Origin: Baffinella frigidus
Taxonomy: Eukaryota > Cryptophyceae > Cryptomonadales > Baffinellaceae
Length of the DNA stretch: 13,093 bases
Direction of reading: 5' to 3'
Assembly (NCBI GenBank): GCA_026770585.1
Contig: MU646513.1
Coordinates: forward strand, 51,570 to 64,662
Within the stretch, counting starts at the first letter, position 1. The number at the start of each line of letters is the position of its first letter. The notes under the pieces were generated by a model. It was not told the origin of the DNA, ran no database searches, and saw nothing but the letters and a program-made list of their open reading frames with translations. Made by a program: the position numbers and the translations under genes. Below, one piece after another: positions 1 to 7,228 of this stretch.

Positions 1-60
1 AGAGAGAGAGAGCGCGCGCGCGAGAGAGAGAGAGAGAGAGCGAGAGGGAGGAAGGTTGAG
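1..60. repeat. GA/GC dinucleotide microsatellite
   Basis: Almost pure alternating GA, with a short GC run near base 11-22. The purine-rich character continues in looser form to about base 180. No gene is supported here. Confidence 0.9.
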
Positions 61-178
61 AGAGAGAGCGGGCTGCGCGCAACATCCTCGCGATTCGCAG
101 CCGCGCGTCTCCGCCAGAGCTTGCGCCGGTATGAGAGAGATAGAGAGGGAGATGGAGAGAGAGAAAGCGAGACAGAGA

Positions 179-180
<2 letters not shown>

Positions 181-221
<41 letters not shown>

Positions 222-222
222 A
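181..222. repeat. GGGTGA hexamer tandem repeat
   Basis: Seven consecutive perfect copies of GGGTGA. Translated on the + strand it gives only a Glu-Gly run, so I treat it as a minisatellite and not as coding. From 223 to about 525 I see nothing recognisable. Confidence 0.9.
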
Positions 223-525
223 GCTTTCGCCGGTGTGCCCCGCATCTTGATGCGTGAAAGGTTTCGGGTGTTCCACACAAGCACGCTAGAGGGGCCTATT
301 TAAAACCGTTTGCGTTTACAAGTGGGCATTTGTGTAATAACTTTCGTGAGTGTGGTCAAGAACTCTGCGAAATTTGCAAAGTCACGAGGTTAGATGATTT
401 TTTGCTGGTACAAATTCTATCACCCCACATCTAAATAGGGTCCTCGAGCATTCTCGAGTGGTTGATGTTGTTGAGGTTTGGGGTGTGTGGTATTATGTTG
501 GGAGGGGTAAGGGTTGAATCCTAAA

Positions 526-721
526 CCCTCTAGGGTTTAACCCAAACCATAAAGGGCTTAATCCTAAACACTAGACCATGAACCATGAAGACCCTACACC
601 CCAAACCCCTAAACCATAAACCCCAAATCCCAGACCCCAAACCCCAAACCCCAAACCCCAAACCCCAAACCCCAAACCCCACACCCCAAACCCCAAACCC
701 TAAACCCCAACCCGAAACCCA
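526..721. repeat. Degenerate telomere-like block (CCCTAAA to CCCCAAA variants)
   Basis: Heptamer units with the C-rich strand on +. The block starts with CCCTAAA-like units and becomes mainly CCCCAAA at 620-715. This is the pattern of old interstitial or subtelomeric repeat. Open frames here translate to Asn-Pro-Lys-Pro type repeats and are artefacts. Confidence 0.85.
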
Positions 722-792
722 GGCTGGACGCGCGCGACGAGGGCGACCGGCTGACAACCACGCTCGTGCGGAGAGCCTCCGAGGTCCCCCCT

Positions 793-907
793 AAACCCGA
801 AAACCGAAACCCGCAACCCGAAAACTGAAACCGGGAACCCGAAAACCGAAAAACGAAAACCGAAAACCGAAAAACGAAACCCGAAACCCGAAACCAAACA
901 CCCGAAA
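793..907. repeat. Telomere-like variant block (AAACCCG / AAAACCG)
   Basis: Roughly seven-base periodic units in which the usual CT of CCCTAAA is replaced by CG (AAACCCGAAA, AAAACCGAAA). It is separated from the preceding block by about 70 bp of unrelated GC-rich sequence. Confidence 0.8.
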
Positions 908-909
908 CA

Positions 910-1006
910 TAGCTCTGTCTGCGTGAACCTGGGCTCGCCATGGGGTGGGAAAAGACCAGGCAATCTAGTACGAAAGTGCAACTAAATCCACATTTATGGC
1001 GAGCCC
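910..1006. repeat. Inverted repeat with AGCTCTGTCTG start
   Basis: Arms GGGCTCGCCAT (931-941) and ATGGCGAGCCC (996-1006) are exact reverse complements. The sequence before the left arm (AGCTCTGTCTG at 911) resembles the starts of the elements at 7739 and 9274, suggesting a diverged third member. No matching right terminal repeat was found. Confidence 0.45.
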
Positions 1007-1030
1007 GATTTTATTCAGGGAGAACTAGTG

Positions 1031-1157
1031 AACCCTAAACCCTAAACCCTAAACCCTAAACCCTAAACCCTAAACCCTAAACCCTGAACCCTACACCCTA
1101 AACCCTAAACCCTAAACCATAAACCCTGAACCCTACACCCTAAACCCTCAACCCCAA
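1031..1157. repeat. Interstitial telomeric repeat, CCCTAAA
   Basis: About eight near-perfect CCCTAAA units (1031-1085) are followed by degenerate ones (CCCTGAA, CCCTACA, CCCTCAA). Unique-looking DNA lies on both sides, so this is internal and not a chromosome end. Confidence 0.92.
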
Positions 1158-1256
1158 ATCCCAACACAGGTTTCGGAGCGAGCGGTGAAGCGTTTCGATC
1201 CGTAGGTAGCCAGATGGGTAGTCAAATGTGGGAGGGGGCGATGTGAGATTCGAGGG

Positions 1257-1350
1257 CCACACAGCGGACTTCGAACGGATTTTGAATAACTCCTAAGCGA
1301 AAGACATACGGCCCTACGGTAGGCAATCCGTAGGGACATAAAGGGGGTTC
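1257..1350 (-). repeat. 94 bp dispersed element, inverted copy
   Basis: Read on the - strand, this aligns over its whole length with 9930-10022 and more loosely with 9833-9930 and 10128-10225. Shared landmarks are the palindromic CCTACSGTAGG core, GCTTAG, GTTATTCAAAATCC and the end AGTCCGCTGTGTG. A related short end (CCCGCTGTGTGGTTAG) recurs at 1396-1411. The copy inside the MCM9 gene and this distant inverted copy show that the unit is dispersed; no coding capacity was seen. Confidence 0.7.
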
Positions 1351-1485
1351 CTACGGATAAGGTAACGGAAACTCGGCCCCCCAAAACCTCGTGGCCCGCT
1401 GTGTGGTTAGGACAACGGCGCGGACATCACCAAGGTCGAGAAGTTGAACCAGCTCCACAGCACCCGAAGGCCACCCGCCAGCCGG

Positions 1486-1740
1486 TTTGAGGAATTAAGA
1501 TGGGCTCCTCTGCGCTGGTTCGCTCTTAGTCAAATGGGGGGCGTTGGTGTTTGGCGTGACCTTCTACTGGGGGTGAACACGCGGTGTACGTGGTGGTGTC
1601 AGTAAAGGGCTCTCTGAGGAAGTGGAGCGACTGCTCGAGACGAAGCGGTCCTACCGTATGCCTCTGCCTCGCCACCGACAATAAGGACACGCACCGCTCT
1701 GCATGTGCATTCGCAGAGGGGCCCATCTTAATTCCTCAAA
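1486..1740. mobile_element. 255 bp foldback/MITE-like element with 29 bp terminal inverted repeats
   Basis: Arms 1486-1514 and 1712-1740 are reverse complements over 29 bp with one mismatch. There is no transposase frame inside, so this fits a non-autonomous inverted-repeat element. A partial CCTACCGTA core lies at 1650-1658, linking it to the family of palindrome-centred elements. I see no clear target-site duplication. Confidence 0.7.
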
Positions 1741-1840
1741 TCCCAACTCCCTCCTTTCGAATTTCATTTCGAATCAGTCATTTGTCTATGGGGCCCGTCC
1801 TCATCCCTGGAATCTCAAATCGCCCACTCCCACATGTGCC

Positions 1841-1961
1841 TACAGGGGTGTCTCGCTCATAAGAAACGCCCACCCCCCAAGGACCACCACAGGGCCCTAG
1901 GCATGGCCCTACTGTAGGGTCCTAGCAAGGGGCAGTTTCTTATGAGCGAGGTACCCCTGTA
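1841..1961. mobile_element. 121 bp foldback element with 26-28 bp arms
   Basis: Arms from 1841 and ending at 1961 are reverse complements (TACAGGGG inward to ATAAGAAAC) with a two-base mismatch block. The centre holds the 13 bp palindrome CCCTACTGTAGGG (1907-1919). A single-arm relative lies at 4355-4400. No coding capacity. Confidence 0.72.
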
Positions 1962-1973
1962 CTCGCCAATAAT

Positions 1974-2049
1974 GACACGCACCGCCCCCACTTGAGAGAT
2001 AGTCCTGAGGACTAGCCCTACCGTAGGACCCTCTAGGGAGGTGCGTGTC
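1974..2049. mobile_element. 76 bp foldback element with 10 bp arms
   Basis: Arms GACACGCACC (1974-1983) and GGTGCGTGTC (2040-2049) are exact reverse complements, with CCTACCGTAGG at 2017-2027 inside. The arm sequence plus flank (ACACGCACCGC) also occurs at 1687, inside the 1486-1740 element. It belongs with the same palindrome-centred family. Confidence 0.6.
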
Positions 2050-2235
2050 CGTGTTCACGGTCAACAGACTATCCCCTAGTTGTCAATACGGGGCTCGTGG
2101 TACACATCCGGCAAATTTCGAGCGACGAAACAGCCCGGGCGCACCAAATCGGCAACACTCTGCCTTCGAGGCATGGTCAGTCCTGCTTTCTGGTTTCTGG
2201 ATTTATTAGTTTTTTGAATGCAGCCGCTCGTGCGA

Positions 2236-2931
2236 TCAGGGAGAGGGACCTCGCGGGACGAACAGCTTTCTAAAAGACTTATATGAGGCGGAGAAGAGAG
2301 CCTCTGTGCGCCACCGCCCGAAGCCCACTCCCGGCGCAGGTTCCAAGGCGTCGATGCTCGGCGCGGTCGGCGCGGGGGATGGTGCTGTGCTGGAGTTGCC
2401 GGAGAAGGAAGCGAACGAGGAGGACGGCATGGAGCCGCGGCGCGCGACGGAAGGTGGAAGTGGGGGCGCCGTGAAGTTGCCAGGCCAGGAGGAGCCTCGC
2501 TGAAAGGCACGCGTCGTCTCTCTTACGTCGCGGGAGCTGCGGGGAATCCGCAGTACGGGCGAGTGGGATCGATGGGCGGATTCGACGCGCGTCGCCGGTG
2601 ATTCCACGAGCGTCCGAGAAGACGCGTTGTTCAGAGCGCGCGGAGGCGCGAGGAGCTCCTCCATCAGCCACATCTCCTCAAGAATTTCGTTTTGCAGAAC
2701 CGAGGCCCGCTTCGGGAATCTCGTGGCGCCTTGGGCCCCGAGCCCGAGCCCCATCTCGTCGCTGCAGAGCTCGTCAAGCTCGCAAGAAAAAGCCGCGCGC
2801 GGCTTCCTCAAGTCAAACATGCTGCCAATCGACGAGAACATCCTGCGCGCTCGCGTGCTGCGCTTGGCACGAGTGGGACTCGCTGTCCGGAGGGGGCGCA
2901 GGAGCGGACCGGTCTTGGCGGCCAGCGGCAT
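2236..2931 (-). CDS. Hypothetical Ser/Arg/Pro-rich protein, 231 aa
   Basis: I do not recognise this protein. The frame is open for 231 codons with GC-rich third positions similar to the MCM9 exons. The start is the first ATG after an in-frame TAG at 2967-2965. The N-terminus is basic (RAKRSTRARR, residues about 20-30). A mixed segment with EILEEMWLMEEL follows near residues 85-95, which could be a short helix. A long Ser/Arg/Pro/Ala-rich, probably disordered tail includes RRGS, a basophilic-kinase-like site. The C-terminus is aromatic-basic (SYKSFRKLF). No transmembrane segment or known domain is visible. An upstream frame from an ATG at 3064 reads MDEFEIPRPRNEL in another register, so an upstream exon or a frame error at the eight-G run near 3017-3024 is possible. 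A chance open frame is not excluded, because + strand frames overlap it. Confidence 0.5.
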   Translation of the reverse strand: MPLAAKTGPLLRPLRTASPTRAKRSTRARRMFSSIGSMFDLRKPRAAFSCELDELCSDEMGLGLGAQGATRFPKRASVLQNEILEEMWLMEELLAPPRALNNASSRTLVESPATRVESAHRSHSPVLRIPRSSRDVRETTRAFQRGSSWPGNFTAPPLPPSVARRGSMPSSSFASFSGNSSTAPSPAPTAPSIDALEPAPGVGFGRWRTEALFSASYKSFRKLFVPRGPSP

Positions 2932-3125
2932 CTTCTTGTTCGTGTTGCGATAAAGGGGGCTCGTCTACGACTCTACAGACTGGGGGATCAAGGGGAAATA
3001 TTATGGGCGGCGGGTTGGGGGGGGCAAGCTCGTTGCGTGGCCGCGGAATCTCGAACTCATCCAACAGGAAATATTCTGTAAAAAACGACTAAAAAACGGT
3101 TGTGGCATCACAACCCCCCTTGACT

Positions 3126-3156
3126 CATCACGTGGCCTTTTTATTGCATCACGTGG
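3126..3156. promoter_or_regulatory. Paired CACGTG boxes in the divergent intergenic region
   Basis: Two palindromic CACGTG hexamers (3129-3134 and 3150-3155) sit in a 21 bp direct repeat reading ATCACGTGGCC then T-rich. They lie between the divergent open frames starting at 2931 (-) and 3509 (+). CACGTG is the G-box/E-box site bound by bHLH and bZIP factors in many eukaryotes. That it acts as a shared control site here is inference. Confidence 0.3.
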
Positions 3157-3419
3157 CCCTTTTGTTGCCAAACGTGACCAGCCTAAGACCTTCCATTCAC
3201 GTTTTAGAAGCCGTCTATTCGGGGGTCACGCTTTCTTGTACCTGGCCCACTTTACTACATAAATTACTACTGGGGAAATGAAGGGGGGGGGATCTTGGGG
3301 GCAGGGGTGGCGCGATGTGACTTTTTTTCAACGAGTCATGATTGATCCATGTGCGTTTCGTTCTGCGTGGCTCCACTGGCTCGGTACCGTGCTGACTCCG
3401 TGCTCATTTTTCTACACCT

Positions 3420-3467
3420 GAGGTCACGCTGTGCTCAGCTTTGGGGCAGATGAGGTCACGCTGTGCT
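3420..3467. repeat. 16 bp direct repeat, period 32
   Basis: GAGGTCACGCTGTGCT occurs perfectly at 3420-3435 and 3452-3467, about 40 bp before the ATG at 3509. It could be a promoter-proximal repeat; no function can be assigned. The 3160-3420 stretch holds nothing else I recognise except two TTACTAC motifs near 3253-3271. Confidence 0.7.
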
Positions 3468-3508
3468 GTGTTGTAAACTCTTACGTTGCACAAACGCACC
3501 CGACAACC

Positions 3509-4212
3509 ATGGCTGGCACGCTCCTGCGTCAGGCGTCGCTCGCCGTGATCCACAAGCGCCTGGTTCCGCTCGAGGAACAAATCACCTCCCATTCCGCGCG
3601 CTCCATTCTCAACGTTTCTCCGGAACCTGAAGTGGAGGTGAAGGTGAAGTACAGTCGTCCCTCGCGGGCGTCGACTGCTTCGCCCCAACGCCGGCACGCT
3701 CTCCGACTTCTCCGCAACAAACCAGAAAATAACGGGCCTGCTTGCACGGAAGCAAGACCAACGCCATATGCACCAGCGCCCAGGCAGTCCCCAGCGCCCA
3801 GTCGGATGATCCCTCGGGCCAGGTCGAAAGCCCGGTCGAATCCGAGGAGAATGCATGACGACCATGTTCTTTGTCGCCTGGGCTGCCTGCGTCCTGCTCG
3901 TCAAACCTTTTTTCTATCCTGAGGCGCCGCGCGAAATTGACTTGAAAACCACCCAGCCGACTGTTTCCTGCGCTTGTGCCTGTGGTGGCGCTTGCGCTCG
4001 GGGCGTTCGGAGTGGCTTGCTTTAAACATTGCTTTTCCATGGTCTACGCACCGCCGACGCGCAAGGGAAATGGGGAGGCTGCACGGAAGAAGCACACCCT
4101 TCAGCCGGTTTCCGCTGCGATCCTCTGCACCGAACGTGGTCCGAAAGGAAGCATGGCTTTTCTGCGGAACAAGTTCCAGTGTCCGCCCATGTTGGGAGCT
4201 CGAAGAACCTAA
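3509..4212 (+). CDS. Possible small mitochondrial-protein gene, exon structure unresolved
   Basis: The ATG at 3509-3511 has a strong context (ACAACCATGGC). The first codons read MAGTLLRQASLAVIHKRL, an amphipathic basic start with no acidic residue in the first 20, like a mitochondrial presequence. That frame stays open to 3922, but its quality fades after about residue 45. Coding-like stretches then move between frames: an acidic run (QVESPVESEE) near 3820-3853, a hydrophobic run (MFFVAWAACVLLV) from 3864, and PALVPVVALALGAFGVACF from about 3968, whose frame closes at 4212. The last loosely resembles the P-x-L-x-P plus membrane segment of small respiratory subunits such as NDUFA4, but the match is weak. 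Frame switching implies introns, sequence errors or a decayed gene; I could not fix the junctions. An AATAAA follows at 4299. Confidence 0.3.
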
Positions 4213-4298
4213 AAAACCAAAAGGACATGACGGTCAGGGCGCTGCGCGCAAGACCTGCGCAAGATGGGATGTCGTCGCGGACCGTAGCAAGCTTGATC

Positions 4299-4304
4299 AA
4301 TAAA
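4299..4304 (+). terminator. AATAAA polyadenylation-like hexamer
   Basis: A canonical AATAAA lies 87 bp after the last coding-like frame of the possible gene at 3509-4212. A lone hexamer has little specificity and many protists do not use it. Confidence 0.25.
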
Positions 4305-4354
4305 TACGTGGATCATGGCCTGCCTCTGTCGTCAGTGTGTACACGGGGGTGCGC

Positions 4355-4401
4355 GGGTCCTAGGGGGGGGTGCTTTCTTAATAGCGAGGTACCCCTGTAC
4401 A
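4355..4401 (+). repeat. Partial copy of the foldback element at 1841-1961
   Basis: GGTCCTAG, a G-run, then TTTCTTAATAGCGAGG and TACCCCTGTAC match the right half of the 1841-1961 element (1918-1962) with few changes. Only one arm is present, so this is a truncated or solo-arm copy. Confidence 0.65.
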
Positions 4402-5912
4402 AGAGCACGGCAACATGCGGTGCACGCCCACGATCGGTGAGAGCCGGACGGGTGGGCTCGCTGATTTCGTACCTGTGCCTGTCTTACTTGATACACACAA
4501 CACAAGGGGGTGGTGGGAGAAGGAAGTGTCTCTCCTTCATCGTACAGAGACCACACCGGGAACAGTGTGCTCTCGGTGCCCCTGCTCTGACACAGCCTCG
4601 GCGGGGGTACATACATGGTGGCCGTGCTGGTACGAGCTCGCATACCTTACGTGGCGAGCTGGTCATATTTGACCCTCACTGGTCGTTGCCCCTGCCTACA
4701 GGTATGCCTCGTATTTATTGCAGATTTGGGGTTATGGTCGGTGGCTTGAAATCTCTTTGGTGATTTGGCGCTTTGTATTGTACACTCACATTGAAGACCA
4801 CGCCCACCTCACTCTTGAGGGGAAAGGAACGATCTACGGATGAGCTCCCCGATCCTACCTACTTTCATCCATTGAAAATCATCGGGCCCCTTCATAGATT
4901 CTATCTCGCGTTATCGCCTTGAACTGTCGGTTCCCCTGTCGAAAACTTTTCGGGAGAATTCTGATTTATTTTCTGAGAACGGATTTCAACAACGGTTTTG
5001 AATGTTATCAGAAAAAACGTTTGAGTGAAAATTACTACAAGCAGTTTCGTTACAATATGATTTTAAGAATCCGTTTTGTGAGTTTTTAGAATTTTCACAC
5101 AGATCTGAGGTAGTATCGATTGAGACGCGATTGACCTACAGCCACCGGCCCTTGAGTTGACTTTTAACAGAGTAATTTGCCCCCGATAAAAGGACATGCC
5201 CGTGCGTGCCAATTTTTGGTTTGTGGTTGCTACATGTAGTTGTAAAGGCAAGGCGGACCTTGTCCAAAGTTTTGGAAGATTTTGAAAACGGATCACGATT
5301 TCGTGGTGAAATAAGATCCAATAATTTACTTAGAAAGTAGGGAATCAGAAATAGTCAACTAATAGTCAACTAGGTTCCAATTGCCCAAACTCCAAGGCCC
5401 ACGAAGCGCTGCCCAGCTTGCGTGTGCGTCACAGCACTCCTCCTCCTTTGGACGCAAGCAGGCTTAGCAGCTGAGGTTCAGGGCATGCTAGTCAGGGGGG
5501 ACCTTAACGCATGTCTTGACAAACTCGTTGATCCAATCATGTCTAAAGAGCATCGTGTAAAACGCACTTGACATTGTTGTTTCCAGGGGGTATTTTCATA
5601 TTTTTTCAACATTTGAATGGAAATGTGTGTCTCATTCAACACGACCGGACGGGCCCGCCTCAGACTTAACTGGTACTCATTTGAAACTCAACAGGGTTTC
5701 AATTTTTTAAATTGTTTTAGTGAGCATTATTTACAATTTGTACCACGAAATTGTCCTAAATTGGAATGATATTCCTGTGATTTTTCTTACAAAAATTCCG
5801 CTCCAGGAGTTCCGGGCGCTGCGTTCGACACGAGCTGTAAATCCGAATGCGAACCCAAACAGATCGCGTGGGATCTGCCCAGGCAGATCAGCGCCACTGC
5901 AAAGTCAGGAAG
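4402..5912. other. No convincing gene; partly AT-rich intergenic DNA
   Basis: No open frame here shows recognisable motifs. 4900-5370 is clearly more AT-rich than the flanks and contains GAAAATTACTACA at 5028, the internal motif of the foldback elements at 9055 and 12096, but without a matching second arm. A short direct repeat of ATAGTCAACTA lies at 5351-5373. A 244-codon frame crossing 4029-4763 lacks domain features and runs through the repeat at 4355. Confidence 0.6.
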
Positions 5913-6182
5913 ACTACCCCGTGTAGGATGGCCGGAGTGACTTTACACCCTAGAGCGTTTGCGGTAATTGTTGTCCGTTTTGGACCTCCGATTTTCCAAT
6001 TTTCCAATTTTGAAAGGGACTTGTAGGACGTGACAAGGATTTTAAATAGTACCAGAATTGCGCCTCTTGGTACAATTTAAAATCCTTGTCACGTCCTACA
6101 AGTCCCTTTCAAAATTGGAAAATTGGAAAATCGGAGGTCCAAAACGGACAACAATTACCGCAAACGCTCTACACGGGGTAGT
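5913..6182. repeat. 270 bp near-perfect palindrome (foldback element)
   Basis: Arm 5913-6054 and arm 6068-6182 are reverse complements with only one or two mismatches near the centre, around a 13-base loop. The sole large difference is a 27 bp segment in the left arm (5926-5952) that is absent from the right arm. Arms of this length and identity would extrude as a hairpin or cruciform. No coding capacity. The near identity suggests recent origin or arm-to-arm conversion. Confidence 0.92.
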
Positions 6183-6796
6183 ATCCCCAGTCAAAGCCCA
6201 TCTGCCGGGTGTTGTTTTTCGCAGGGTTATTTCGTTCGAAGACAGCAACGGGGCACCAGTCACTGGGGCCTACTCCCCTGCCCACCTGTCGCTGGACTAT
6301 CCAATAGGCCGTAACTGCTGTTCTCCCCTTCTTCCCTTCCGTGATTCAATTTTTTGACCATCTATCTTGGCACCGGTTTCCCCTCAAACAAGACGCGACG
6401 GATGTGGTCGGCTGCAAGCGGGAACGGGAAGAGTGTCCAAGAGGGGGGTGGTTGCTCGGAAGGGTCGGGAAAGAGGGGGGGTGCACCGCGACCCGAACGG
6501 TACCCGGTACATATTGAGGGAGGCCAATCTAAAAAGTCAACTATTTATCCTCTCCCCCAGAAACCTGGCAACTTATGGTCGGTGTCTGGAGATTCCCAGC
6601 CAACGGCCATTGGGTTGACATTTGATTGACCCCCCTCATGTCTGGGTGGATCGTCTACCGCCCCTCCTTCTCCAAACCACCCCCTCACTCCACCACTCCC
6701 CATCTCGCGGAGATGCGGTGAGAGGCCTTCCATAGGAGAGAAGCGAGCTCCGGCCTCGCATCTGGCGGTCGCGGCCAGACTGGCGGGGCTGGAGTG
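6183..6796 (+). other. Upstream region of the MCM9-like gene
   Basis: No coding region is supported. CCAATAGG at 6300 is a CCAAT-like box, but too far from the start codon for a confident promoter call. An in-frame TGA at 6719-6721 precedes the first in-frame ATG at 6797, so the coding region cannot extend leftward in this frame without splicing. Confidence 0.4.
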
Positions 6797-7228
6797 ATGG
6801 TCGTCTACGACCACACAGCGATCCTGCCGTGCGAGTATGTCGATGCCTTCGAGCGGTTCCTCGAGAGCAACACGCACCACGGCGGGTCCGATGGGGGGGG
6901 GAACCTGATCATGCAGAAGCTCGACGATATTCTGTGTGAAATGGACGCCACCATCCACTACCCCGTGGAGGTGAACATGCTGAGCCTGCTCGATTTCAGC
7001 CAGCAGCTCGGAACGCTGCTGATACACAACCCCACGGCGCTGCTGCCCCTCTTCAACGAGGCCCTCCTCAACGTCTCGAAACGCATTCTCGCCTCGAGCG
7101 AAAGCAGAGACTTCATGTTCGCCAAGGAGCTCCTCCACATCCGCCTCGTAGTCCCGCCGATGTGCGATTCCGTCTGCAAACGCAACGTCTCCTCGATACG
7201 ATCCCGCGACGTCGGGGGCATCGTCTCG
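6797..7228 (+). CDS. MCM9: MCM9-like exon 1
   Basis: 144 codons. It starts at the first ATG after an in-frame TGA at 6719 and ends at codon TCG before GTGCCG. It encodes the MCM N-terminal A domain: a leader ([12 protein letters not shown]), [23 protein letters not shown], and [15 protein letters not shown] leading to [10 protein letters not shown]. Reading through the donor gives an Ala/Pro tail and a TGA at 7280-7282, whereas splicing 7229-7300 (72 bp, ending GGGCAG) restores the OB-fold strand. The exact N-terminus is less certain than the rest. Confidence 0.85.

Larger units (their letters stand above)
1226..1835. repeat. Outer inverted repeat pair bracketing a nested element
   Basis: Arms 1226-1251 and 1810-1835 are reverse complements over 26 bp with two mismatches. 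They enclose about 560 bp containing a 255 bp inverted-repeat element (1486-1740). This could be a larger foldback element into which the smaller one inserted. Confidence 0.6.

Noticed and set aside
530-941. Open frames of 69-110 codons on both strands across telomere-like repeats
   Set aside because: Their products are seven-base repeat translations (Asn-Pro-Lys-Pro or Phe-Gly-Val-Trp runs) with no other content.
1031-1157. True chromosome end
   Set aside because: Non-telomeric DNA continues on both sides and the array is short and degenerate.
4029-4763. 244-codon + strand frame
   Set aside because: No domain, membrane segment or codon pattern supports it, and it runs through a truncated repeat at 4355-4401. 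I cannot exclude it completely.
6058-6357. 99-codon + strand frame
   Set aside because: Its first 40 codons are one arm of the 270 bp palindrome, so length is not evidence of coding.
6545-7138. 197-codon - strand frame
   Set aside because: It is the antisense shadow of MCM9-like exon 1, which has recognisable MCM residues on the + strand.
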